From Rhipidocladum racemiflorum (lineage: Eukaryota > Streptophyta > Magnoliopsida > Poales > Poaceae): a stretch of 64,000 bases of DNA. Under the pieces are notes generated by a model, which did no database searches, had not been told where the DNA came from, and saw only the letters and a program-made list of their open reading frames with translations. The stretch is from assembly GCA_036346355.1 (NCBI GenBank), contig CM070579.1, positions 2,852,001 through 2,916,000 of the forward strand, given 5' to 3'. This document shows positions 22,048 to 34,400 of the stretch, piece by piece. Position 1 is the first letter of the stretch. Each line of letters begins with the position of its first letter. A program made the translations under genes and the position numbers.

Positions 22048-25000
22048 TGTGAGGAGCCTCCCTTTTACAGTACAGTGTACCGTAAAAGACAGGTTCTAAT
22101 GTGCTTCCTGTGCTAGTCCCTGGATCAGTAGCTAGCACGCACATACAAATGGAAATCATAACCATACAAAATATCATTATCAATAAGATAGCTATTTTAC
22201 AGGATAGCCTTACAAGTTAGAATAATATTGCAGCGGAGAGAAACAGAAGTCTTGTAGTGTGCCCATCCAATCCCTCAGGCAACTGACAAGGTATAAACTC
22301 TAGATAAAATCATCGTCATTACCCCGAAACCTGCGTCAAGCACGATCCTTCGAGATATTCTATTTGCTCACCTAAAAACAACAACGATAGCAAGGGTGAG
22401 TACATTGCGACTCAGCAAGACTTGAAGTGTTTGCAGAACCTATGATATATGCAAGCTGATACAAAGTGGGTCTCTACGGTTGATTGCAGAAAACGAAGTT
22501 TAAAGTAAATACTGAATAGTAATTCAAAAGCATAAGTCATAAAACATTTGGTAAATAAGTAAAGTAATGAGCATCATTATCAACATATCTCAACAGATCA
22601 TAATCGTATCTACTATCAATCCATAGGCCAACTAATGTCAAAAACCACCAACATCGACTCTAGACACAAAGACCGCTATATTTGCCCACACAAGGCACAA
22701 CAAATTGAGTCCAACATTGCCAACAAATGTCAAATGTTGGCTCATCTCAAGGGGTAAATTCTATTCAAATTTTATCTTCACATTTTAGCAAAATTATTAA
22801 AACACCTTCTAACTAGTGCAAGTTCACCAAGTGCTCATAACCGAGCGCGGCTAATCGATTAGTTTTAACTCTGCAGAGTGGTACAGCTTTACCCACAAAT
22901 AATGACTTCCCTTTTTGCAAAGCTTAGTTACACACTTCCTTTGGTGTGTCGCCAGGAAAAATCATATATAACCTTTACATTACTCAACCCAGGTTTTGCA
23001 CCAGCCCGGTGGCGTTAACCTTTGCTATGGCGGAAGAAACAACGCACCCAAGTCACAACACAAATCCTTCACACGGCAGTCCATCCTCGCCATCCATTTC
23101 TCCCCATAGCAAAGCTGCACACCATTGCATCGGCAAAGCGTGATTCCCAACACCTCGGTGAGGGCACCCTTCGAGCAATCCCAGAACAGCCCGTGCTACT
23201 ACGGCCTTCCAACATGCAAAACCAGTTTTAAGCAACTTAATTGGTTATAGCCGTCCCATACCGGCATTGTGGTTGTACGGGTAATCTTGGATCATACAAC
23301 ACCGAAGTTCGGTCCTTAATCCGACCCGGCGACAATCTTCACCTAACTACGTGTGAGCACACCCTCACACAACCTGGCTATTGCCAATAAGTCACCAGGC
23401 CCAAATCATAGTTTTATTTTTAATTTTTATTAAACTACGGTATCCTTCATTGTCATATTCAACCTTTTAAGTTTTTCAAGAACTAAACATCTCATCTAAG
23501 CATGGCTAAGCATGAATGATTATTAAGCGCATATACCCATTTCACATATTCATGTGTCAATCCATGTCCTAGAGTTATCAAAGGTTCACATGGCAATATT
23601 GATTAAGGATATCCACAATTGAGGGTCATAGCTACCATTAACCACAAATTAGCATTTTACTAACATAATGCATGCATTAAAAACATTGATGAAAACATTT
23701 CAAAATCTGGGATCAACATGTTCAAAGGGTGCTTGCCTTGCTATACGTTGTTTACAACGAAATCAAGTCGTAGCTCATGTTGTCGAGGTCGGAGTTGTCA
23801 TCGAGCACGCCGCTTGGACTCGCTCAAAGGCAGCGTCGCCACGCCAGGCTCTACTCGTCATATCGCGATACATAAAAAAGAACAAATTCCAATAAGGTAA
23901 ACTCCAATAAGGCAAAAAGAATACAGATAGAAAACCAAATAGAAATCCAAATAACAAATCATCACACATAACAAACATGATTTCTGGGTTTAGGTTATAT
24001 GATTTCAAGTATACGTGTTTTATATTGTCTTTCCACTCATTTCCCTTACTAACGGTTTAAACTATATACCGCAACATGATTACTTATTTTCTATGAATCG
24101 CTTATCCTTATTTTACTTAATTCAAGAAGCTACTATTGTTTATATTAATGGAATTAAGACATTAGTTAACACACCTATTGTAATCCGGTAGTACCGACTC
24201 TCTGATTATGGTATTACAACTTTCTGTAGTACCGCTTCTCGAGTTCCGGTAGTACCGACCTTTAATATTAAAAGGCATTTACTTGGATTATAGTTACCGG
24301 CTAAACCTACAGGTTCTAGATGATTATTACGACATTAACATTTTGGCTAGGGACTAGCTAACGCTTAACTATTCATAACATACACTATCGACAATCATAT
24401 AACTTAGGGTTATCGCTCTAACAGGATTCAGATGCAAAGCAAGAAGTAAATTAAATATTTCTCCAGATTATGGTAGTCTATATACTAGGGAGTGATTCTA
24501 GGCTATTCTTCTTAACATTCTCATTTAGACGGGTTATTCTACTGCCACCTAAAAGGCTTAAGTGCTAATAAAATCTATGCGATAACTATTCAATTTTCGT
24601 TTTACATTTGCGGCTACACTTTAAAGAGTTCTTTAACCATTTTTTTCACGGACTAGATGGGGGTATCACTAAGAGTGTTTTAAAGTTAGTTCCGCGACAT
24701 TCTACTTCTATCCGAGATGTTTTTCAACTAAAGGAGCATTACGACTTATGCAAATTAAATCATACGTTGCATGCAAATGAACTATTTCGCAAGACTAGCT
24801 AGTACTGATCTAGAGGTATTTAAATGCAGATTTTACAAGTGTTAATACTAATGCTTATTTCTACACCTTAACTTATATTCTAATTGTAGGTGCATTAAGA
24901 GCAAGGTTATATGTAAGCTTAGTTCCCTTCTTGCTAAAGTTTATTTGAGTGTCATCTTAAGCTAGGGCCATACATATTATTTTCCCTTGTTTGTAAAACA

Positions 25001-27663
25001 TCTCCTTAGGGGCAACATTCCTATGTGTGGAAGACAAAAACTATTATGATCCTAAGTTGAATTAGACCTTTTGGTCGATTAATATGGTTTCCGCTTTAGG
25101 AACATCTTTAAGACTAGTTTCACATGCTCTAATACCTATTCATGTTATTTTGTTTACTTGTGCCTTAAATCCTTACGTGTGTGTATAGTATATGAAAGCA
25201 TATTTGATTTAAGGTGCTAAGTGCAAACCAAGACTAATTATAATGAGCTTTACAAAGATTAGGTGGTTTTGATCTATAGAGCTTAGACCAACATGTTTCT
25301 ATTACGTTAGCATACATTTGAGCTATGTGGCCGTATACTAGTTTCATGTGTTTAGCATCAAAGTCCTTTACGAATTTAGTGCGAACTAAATCAAATATGA
25401 ATTGTTCCGCATAATTGGATATATTATGGTCCTAAGGAGGCTTATAAACGGGTTCTCATAATTTTAAGAGATTAACGACTATAGTTACTACTATATGAAT
25501 TTTTATGACTAGACTCCAACTTACACCAAAAACTAAAGCAAACTGAATCAATCGGGCATTTAGCTTAAATCGCTTTACTCCATATGGTTCAAACCATCTG
25601 CATGCCAACTAAAGAGCTATGATTTAAATGCTATATTAAGGATATAATGTATAGATCTATTAGTGTTAAAGATCTCTAGCTCGTCAAGCAACAAGAACAC
25701 GCACAATCTATAGAATCGCATTAGTAAATCAGCGTAAGAACCCATATGCAAAGCAACAATAAGAGGGAAAGCATCCGGACAGGAATTAGGAACAACAATA
25801 GGTTCGCAAGGAAGGTGGAAAGCAGAGAAGTACATAGGTAGGGGTTGACCAACTTCTGGCATTTTAAATTGGAAATCAATTGAAATGTTCAAATCTTTGC
25901 TTCTGCCCTTTTGTATACATGCACCATGTAATGTGATTGGGTCATGATACTTTGGGTTTACTATAGTTCACTTATCCTAAGATCATGATTCTAGGAAATG
26001 ATCAGGTTCATTTACTGACAGTCGATCTGGAAGTCACTAGGAAGGAAATTATGCCTAACGAACTGGGAGTTCTACCTTCTCTGTAAGTCTTCCCACTGTG
26101 AACCTGATGACCAGAAGAGATCCTCCAATCAGTTCGGCTCCACCTACCAAGGAGTAAAATCTTTGATCTACAATTTCCACAGTACCATAGAACTTGATAA
26201 CAAGACAGAGAGAAAAGAAAAGGAAACAAGGAAGAACAACAGAAGCGCACGGCTCCATGGTGGTGGTTTAGGTATGCTTGCCCGGCAGCGAGGAGGGAAA
26301 AGGGGGCTGCGGCCGAATGCTCACACTGATGCTTGATGCGCTGCTGAAACCGAGGGGGGTAGCTGTTGGAGCCGAAATAGCCTGAGGCGGCGGCGCGTCA
26401 AGGAGGAGCGGTGGCAGAAGGAGGCGTGCGCGGCGGTGACTGGAGAGTGGGTTCGACTGAGGAGGTCATGGCGGCTGGCATGGGGTGGGTGTGGCTGGCG
26501 GCAGGAGCAGAGGAGCTGCGGTGAGAACCGAGATGGGAGCCCAGAACCTCGCCGACGCTGCAGGAGGTGCCGGCCGAAGCTTCGGCGGCTAGGGCGGCAG
26601 CGCTGCTGTCCAAGGCGGCGGAGAGCGGAGGCGCTTCAGCGGGCGGCAGGAGAGCCGGAGCTAGCCGGCCTCAGGCCGAGGAGCTGGAGAAGACCAAGGC
26701 AAGGCCAAGGGAGGGCCCGATCGAGCTAAGATGGCCCGAGGCGATGGTGAGGCGAAGAGGAGGCTGCGCGGCAGCGGCACTGATGGCAGAGTCCCATGGT
26801 AAGGGATAGTTCCAATTGAGTTGGGGTGCTATTTGATAGTGTTTGGTGATGCTCTACGCTGGTTTAATTTGGGAGTGGTGCAACGAGCGAAGAGCTGGCC
26901 GTCCGGAAAGGAGACAAAGACAGAGAAAGAGCTTCGGCGGTGAGCTTAAGCTCACAAAGAATGGTGAAGAATGCCGGATCGGCAAGTGAAGGAGTGGGGA
27001 AGAATGGGGCGCCATCCGGGAGAGCAAAGGAGACAGAGGAAGGCCAAGGAGTGAATCCATAGCGGCGTTATGTTGGCTCACGGGAAAGAGAAGGACAATG
27101 GCTTGGTGGCTGGTCATGAGCGGCAAGGTGGTGATGGCAGGATGTGACCGGCTCGTCGCAGCAGGCATGGGTGACACGACCGGGTGGTTGGCCAGCTTGG
27201 ACTGCAAGGAAAAGGCGGAGCGATGAGCCACTGAGCTCGGCTTGCCCGTGCGCGCCGGGTGAGCACGAGACAGAGAAAGAGGGGAAAGGAGGAGGAAGGA
27301 GATGACCAGAGAGGTCGGCGTGGGGTTGGTCCCACTGGCAGCGATAGAGGAGAAGAAAGAGAGGGAACAAAGTGCGGACTGCAGTGGGGTCGCCGAGCCC
27401 ACCGGGCCGATAGAGGAGCTAGACTTGTTGGTTTTTCTCCGGGACAACAAAGAAGAAGGCAACAATCCAAGGGTCAAATTTACATTGGTAAAAAGTTTTG
27501 GTACCATTTTACTTTTAATCTTTTACTCTTTACCTTTTACTATTTTACTAATTGATTTCCTTTTGAAACCCAAATTAAAGAGCTAAATTTATAAATTTAA
27601 GTTTTTGGCTCAAACAAAATTTTGGAATGCACATTTCGCTAGGCCCAATTTTGGGATGTTACA
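22048..27663 (-). mobile_element. Solo LTR copy B, complete (5616 bp)
   Basis: The cleanest copy of the large LTR. On the minus strand it starts TGTAACATCCC at 27663 and ends CTCCTCACA at 22048, flanked by AAAAC at 22043-22047 and 27664-27668. It carries the empty site for gypsy element 1 (GCTATTTTACAGG at 22191-22203). Confidence 0.85.
24188..24262. repeat. Short GGTAGTACCG repeats inside the LTR
   Basis: The palindrome-like GGTAGTACCGAC occurs twice, with a further GTAGTACCG between them, within about 75 bp. The same cluster is at about 14800-14871 and 33598-33669. Its role is unknown. Confidence 0.6.
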
Positions 27664-27668
27664 AAAAC

Positions 27669-29842
27669 TTTATATTTTAAGACGATCCTGATTAGATGCC
27701 TCAATGCATCTAGGTTATTTAGATATTCAATTACAAAATCTAAACTGGTTGTACCTTATAGATATCGTTGCAGTAAATATCTAAGCGAGATAAAAATGTC
27801 GAACGACATATACTAATAATAGAAGTTCACTGATGGGGTGTATGAAAAATATTTGGTTACAACAAGCAAGGCACTATTAAGTTATTGCATTTAAGATGAA
27901 CAAATATTAAGGATAATGTGAATGTAGCAATAGAAATTGCCAGTTGTTATTAGTTTGGAAATCGTGATGATTGGCATTCAATGGCAACATAGAGCGGTAG
28001 CGTGTTAAATGGTTCCTTATTATCTTTGAATAAATGTCGGGTATGCGGATTAATTTCCATAAAAGTGAATTAATTCCTATCGGTTGTGATAGAGATGAGG
28101 TAGGCAAAATTGAGAAAATTCTATGTTGTAAAGTAGGTTCTTTCCCCATCAAATACCTTGGTATACCGCTTCACTATGATAAGATCAGACGGGAAGATTT
28201 TCAACCTCTAGTTGACAAAATCATGAACAGAATTGCGGGTTGGAGAGGCAAACTCCTCTCGTTGAGTGATCGGTTGACTTTGATTAAGTCTTGTTTAGCT
28301 AGTATTCCTCTGTATCTTCTATCATTTTTCAAGTTTCCTAAATGGGCTTTGGATAGTTTTAATTCCCATATGGCTAATTGCCTTTGGAATGACTATGAGG
28401 GTCATAACAAACCCCACTTAGCTAATTGGCATTTAATCTGTATGGAAAAAGACTATGGTGGTTTGGGAATTCCTAATCTTAGGGACCTTAACTTATGTCT
28501 TTTAGCTTCTTGGATCAAAAGGTATTATTCTAAAGATAATAGACAGTGAAAAAGTTTGGTGAACTCCAAGTATAAAGTGGATAACACTAATATTTTTCGT
28601 TGCGATCCTGATCATAATTCTATTTTTTGGAAAGGGGTTATGTGGGCTGTGAACTCTATCAAATTTGGTTATAAATGGAGTCTAGGCAATGGTAATAAGA
28701 TTAGGTTCTCGGGAGGATATCCGGTTTGGTTCTTCCCGCCTAGCTATCCAGCTTTGGGATCTTTATGTTCGATAAATGAGAAAGGGGTCACGATTGCGTA
28801 TATTTGGGATGGTTCAAATATTAAATGCACTTTTAGAATATCTTTCTCTGAAAAAATGATGATCGATGGTTTAATTTGGTTGAAGTGGCTAAAAGTATTA
28901 AATTTATCGATGATGAGGACGCTTTTGGTATGGCAATATAATAGCAATGGTGTGTTTTCACAAATCCTTGTATGCTATCATTAACTTTAGGGTTTTTGCC
29001 GCTTTATATTCCGGCAGTTTGGCAACTAGTTGTTCCTCCTAAAGTTCATTTTTTCTTGTGGCTTCTTTCTCATAATAAAATCATGACTAAAAACAATATG
29101 TTGAAAAGAGGGTTAGACAAAGGGAGATTATGTAGCTTCGTGGATGAAAATGAAACAAGACTCCATCTTTTTTCGATCAGGTGGTAGCCAAAAGTATTTG
29201 GGATGTTGTTGGTTCTTATTTTAACATGAATATTGGTTACAATTACGAATCGCTGGCTCGCTTTTGGTTAAGTTATAAAAGAAATGCTGCTCTTAACACA
29301 ATTTGTGCTTCATTTTATGGAGTCTTTGGAAGAGCAGAAATAACTTGATTTTCATTGCTCGTAATTGGTCGATGTGAGAACGATATGGAGAAAGGTGCTT
29401 CTATTTTTAAGAATTGGAGTCCTTTGTACAAGAAAGAAATGGTAACTCAGATGGATCAATTTTGCCATCATCCGGAGAGCAGGATTAGATCCCCAACGCT
29501 TCTACTACCGGTTCTGGATGAAAGTGACCAAGCTTAGAAGATGAAGTGGACAAAACTACTCAAGGAGCAATTCCGAGGATTTGATTTCACTCTCCTCTTA
29601 TTTTGATGGTTTAGCTAAATGAGAGGTTGATGGGTCCCTATTTATTTTGTTTTCACCTGTGAACTGTTAGTGTGGTGAGTTTTGTTATTTGGTCTGTGGA
29701 GTTTTTTTTTTTTTGAAGGTCAGGTGGTTTAGACCTTGTGTTGTGTTGGTCTGTCCTGAATTATGTCTTCTTGAATCCAGTTTCTTAAATAGGAACTGGG
29801 ACATCATCTTTGTGATGTCCTCTTTATCGAAAAAAAATCTCA
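27669..29842 (+). mobile_element. L1-type LINE, 3' fragment, copy L2
   Basis: Same extent as L1. It shows unusually many one- to three-base differences from the other copies, concentrated at CAG and CTG. Confidence 0.8.
28034..29537 (+). pseudogene. LINE ORF2 C-terminal half, copy L2, heavily frameshifted
   Basis: 28034-28549 is an undisturbed 171-codon stretch (MSGMRINFHKSEL to DNRQ). Beyond it the frame breaks repeatedly: 28556-28984 keeps FRCDPDHNSIFWKG, 28972-29187 keeps PPKVHFFLWLLSHNK, and 29355-29537 keeps the tail. Differences from copy L3 include CCAGTTT to CCGCTTT at about 29000, CTCAGAA to CTCGTAA at about 29359, GTCAGATG to GTCGATG at about 29370, and ACTGATG to ATCGATG at about 28906. 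Confidence 0.8.
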
Positions 29843-29844
29843 TA

Positions 29845-30105
29845 CTCCCTCTATCTAAATTTAAATAATGTATTTTCTCTTAGCATATAGTCCAATTTTT
29901 TTTAAAAAAAATAACTAAATTATCCTTAATTATTATCTATAAATAATATATTTAATGTGCTCAGTATGTAGAGAATATCAAGTAAATATAGATATGTATA
30001 AGGAATATAAAAGGAACATTACATTAATTTGTATTAAAACATAATCACTTTATATATGTAGACAAAATCGTTGAATACATATCCTATTAATTTAGATTGA
30101 TGGAG
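29845..30105. mobile_element. Stowaway-type MITE, copy M2
   Basis: 261 bp, TA at 29843-29844 and 30106-30107, same terminal inverted repeats as M1. It has a small insertion (GTGCTCAGTATG in place of GTCTGTATG) at about 29957. Confidence 0.85.
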
Positions 30106-30342
30106 TACCATATACGCATTTACTTCAATGCATTTTTACGGCTTATCTTATCGCCTCGACTGGTCATAATGGTAGCTGTATATCTCACTGCAATTTTGCA
30201 TGCCTTGGTACATATAGAATGCCTTGGTACATATCCGAATTGTTTTATTGGAAATCACCGAAGAGATGGGCTAGTTGGAATTATATAGACAAAAAAACTA
30301 AGATTTATTATAAACTTCCTGCCGACCAAGAGGGCCGGGACG

Positions 30343-30895
30343 ATGCCCGACCTCGTTCGCGTCACTGCCACCTTCCCGTTCTACCATAGCCCGGATGTCT
30401 CGGTCATCGCCTTCCGCAACGAGACCGTGGCCGCGCTGAAGCGCCGCATCCACAGCGCGGCTCTAATGGACGCGCCCGAGCTGGAGCGCATGGCCGCCGT
30501 GCTCGGCGACGCAGAGATGGAGGACAACCTGCCGCTGCTCGTGTACGTCGAGCCCGCCTCCAGCGTGTTGGAGGTGAAGGTCACGCTCAAGCCGGCGGAG
30601 GTGGGCAGCAGCAGCGACGCGGGCAGCAGGACGATGGCGGTGGAGCTGCACGTGGAGGGCGCGGAGGCGGGCGTGCTGGCGGACGTCCGCCTGTCGGACG
30701 GTGTCATGGAGCTGAGGCAGCAGCTGAGCCTCCTCGACATGCCCGAGCTGCCGCTGCTTGCCCGAGGCGACTACCGCCGAAGTTCGACGGAAGGCCATGG
30801 ACGAGGTGCGGTCGCTACGGGCGCACGGCTTCCAGCCCGGGGACATCATCCACGTCGTCCCGGCCGCTCGGCCGGGCGCCGGCGCGCGCGAGTGA
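30343..30895 (+). pseudogene. Ubiquitin-like two-domain protein, copy 3 (best preserved N-terminal part)
   Basis: Open in one frame from MPDLVRVTATF for about 130 residues, through TVAALKRRI, LPLLVYVEPASS, VLEVKVTLKPAEVG, VELHVEGAEAGVLADVRL and LRQQLSLLDMPEL, the longest undisturbed stretch among the six copies. The C-terminal third shifts frame at the CTGCCGCTGCTTGCC run (about 30748-30765) and again at GACGGAAGGCC (about 30788), where copy 6 has GACGGGAAGGCC. The expected C-terminal motif GDIIHVVP is still encoded at about 30840, in another frame. TATATAG lies at 30282-30288. A role in a ubiquitin-related or protein-interaction process is only inferred from fold-like pattern. Confidence 0.6.
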
Positions 30896-31454
30896 GACGG
30901 GGGTTTTTGAGGGGTTTTAGGAGCGGGAGAGTGTTTGGTGTGGCCTCCCGCTGTGCTTTGCCGATCGAGGCTTGAAGGAATAGACGGAACATGCGTGCTC
31001 GCTGTCGCGGTTTAATCCTAGTTCTATAAGAGTTGATCTTGTATTAGTTTTTATGTTTAGTTAATATGATAGGAATCGAGTTTGAGATTAAGTTTGTAGT
31101 CATGTTCTACTTAATATGGTGTCCGAGTGCAAGTGTGAATCGAAAGAACGACAAGTTTTAATATGATAAGAATTGAGTTTGAGATTAAGTTTTGGATTAT
31201 AGAGTTGATTAAGTCATTGTATAGAGTCTATTTTATACATTAATCAACTATATACGATGAATTAATCAACTCTATACGATGACTTAATCACTCTATAATT
31301 CAAGAAACAAAGCTGCATATGGTATTCTCATTCGGTATGAGGATAAAGTGATAGCGATAAATCAGCACATAAAACCTTTCAGACGGAATGAAATGTATTT
31401 TATTTTAGAATCCATCAATATTATAATAAGAAAGGAGATGAAAGTGCTATAAAA
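30896..31454 (+). repeat. 3' flank of ubiquitin-like copy 3 with hairpin
   Basis: As in the other units; hairpin at 31196-31299. The junction with the LTR reads AAAATCGTGAGG where others have AAAACTGTGAGG, a CTG-to-TCG change. Confidence 0.6.
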
Positions 31455-34400
31455 TCGTGAGGAGCCTCCCTTTACAAAGACAAAGGTACCGTAAAAGATG
31501 TGTTCTAATGTGCTTCCTGTGCTAGTCCCTGGATCAGTAGCTAGCACGCACATACAAATGGAAATCATAACCATACAAAATATCATTATCAATAAGATAG
31601 CTATTTTACAGGATAGCCTTACAAGTTAGAATAATATTGCAGCGGAGAGAAACAAAAGTCTTGTAGTGTGCCCATCCAATCCCTCAGGCAACTGACAAGG
31701 TATAAACTCTAGATAAAATCATCGTCATTACCCCGAAACCTGCGTCAAGCACGATCCTTCGAGATATTCTATTTGCTCACCTAAAAACAACAACGATAGC
31801 AAGGGTGAGTACATTGCGTACTCAGCAAGACTTGAAGTGTTTGCAGAACCTATGATATATGCAAGCTGATACAAAGTGGGTCTCTACGGTTGATTGCAGA
31901 AAACGAAGTTTAAAGTAAATACTGAATAGTAATTCAAAAGCATAAGTCATAAAACATTTGGTAAATAAGTAAAGTAATGAGCATCATTATCAACATATCT
32001 CAACAGATCATAATCGTATCCACTATCCATCCAAAGGCCAACACATGGCACAAACCACCAACATCGACCTAGACACAAAGACTGCTTATATTTGCCCACA
32101 CACAGGGCACAACAAATTGAGTCCAACATTGCCAACAAATGTCAAATGTTGGCTCATCTCAAGGGGTAAATTCTATTCAAATTTTATCTTCACATTTTAG
32201 CAAAAATTATTAAAACACCTTCTAACTAGTGCAAGTTCACCAAGTGCTCATAACCGAGAGCGGCTAATCGATTAGTTTTAACTCTGCAGAGTGGTACAGC
32301 TTTACCCACAAATAATGACTTCCCTTTTGCAAAGCTTAGTTACACACTTCCTTTGGTGTGTCGCCAGGGAAAAATCATATATAACCTTTACATTACTCAA
32401 CCCAGGTTTTGCACCAGCCGTGACGTTAACCTTTGCTATGGCGGAAGAAACAACGCACTCCAAGTCACAACACAAATCCTTCACACGGCAGTCCATCCCT
32501 GCCATCCATTTATCCCCATAGCAAAGCCGCACACCGTTGCATCGGCAGCGTGATTCCCAACACCTCGGTGAGGGCACCCTTCGAGCAATCCCGCAGAATG
32601 TACCTGCTACTACGGCCTTCCAACATGCAAAACCAGTTTTAAGCAACTTAATTGGTTATAGCCGTCCCATACCGGCATTGTGGTTGTACGGGTAATCTTG
32701 GATCATACAACACTGAGTTCGGTCCTTAATCCGACCCGGGCGACAATCTTCACCTAACTACGTGTGAGCACACCCTCACACAACCGGCTATTGCCAATAA
32801 GTCACCCGCCCAAATCATAGTTTTATTTTTCATTTTTATTAAACTACCAAGTATCCTTCTTGTCATATTCAACCTTTTTAAGTTTTTTAAGAACTAAACA
32901 TCTCATCTAAGCATGGCTAAGCATGAATGATTATTAAGCGCATATACCCATTTCACATATTCATGTGTCAATCCATGTCCTAGAGTTATCAAAGGTTCAC
33001 ATGGCAATATTGATTAAGGATATCCACAATTGAGGGTCATAGCTACCATTAACCACAAATTAGCATTTTACTAACATAATGCATGCATGTAAAAACATTG
33101 ATGAAAACATTTCAAAATCTAGGATCAACATGTTCAAAGGGTGCTTGCCTTGCTATACATTGTTTACAACGAAATCGAAGTCGAAGCTCATGTTGTCGAG
33201 GTCGGAGTTGTCATCGAGTACGCGTTTGGACTCGTTCAAAGGCAGCGTCGGCTACGTCAGGCTCTACTCGTCATATCGCGATACATAAAAAAGAACAAAT
33301 TCCAATAAGGTAAACTCCAATAAGGCAAAAAGAATACAAATAGAAAACCAAATAGAAATCCAAATAACAAATCATCACACATAACAAACATGATTTCTGG
33401 GTTTAGGTTATATGATTTCAAGTATACGTGTTTTATATTGTCTTTCCACTCATTTCCCTTACTAACGGTTTAAACTATATACCGCAACATGATTACTTAT
33501 TTTCTATGAATCGTTTATCCTTATTTTACGAATTCAAGAAGCTACGATTGTTTATATTAATGGAATTAAGACATTAGTTAACACACCTATTGTAATCCGG
33601 TAGTACCGACTCTCGGATTGCGGTATTACAACTTTCTGTAGTACCGTTCTCGAGTTCCGTAGTACCGACCTTTAATATTAAAAGGCATTTACTTGGATTA
33701 TAGTTATGGCTAAACCTACAGGTTCTAGATGATTATTACGACATTAACATTTTGGCTAGGGACTAGCTAACGCTTAACTATTCATAACATACACTATCGA
33801 CAATCATATAACTTAGGGTTATCGCTCTAACAGGATTCAGATGCAAAGCAAGAAGTAAATTAAATATTTCTCCAGATTATGGTAGTCTATATACTAGGGA
33901 GTGATTCTAGGCTATTCTTCTTAACATTCTCATTTAGACGGGTTATTCTACTGCCACCGAAAAGGCTTAAGTGCTAATAAAATCTATGCGATAACTATTC
34001 AATTTTCGTTTTACATTTGCGGCTACACTTTAAAGAGTTCTTTAACCATTTTTTTCACGGACTAGCTGGGGGTATCACTAAGAGTGTTTTAAAGTTAGTT
34101 CCGTGACATTCTACTTCTATCCGAGATGTTTTTCAACTAAAGGAGCATTACGACTTATGCAAATTAAATCATACGTTGCATGCAAATGAACTATTTCGCA
34201 AGACTAGCTAGTACTGATCTAGAGGTATTTAAATGCAGATTTTACAAGTGTTAATACTAATGCTTATTTCTACACCTTAACTTATATTCTAATTATAGGT
34301 GCATTAAGAGCAAGGTTATATGTAAGCTTAGTTCCCTTCTTGCTAAAGTTTATTTGAGTGTCATCTTAAGCTAGGGCCATACATATTATTTTCCCTTGTT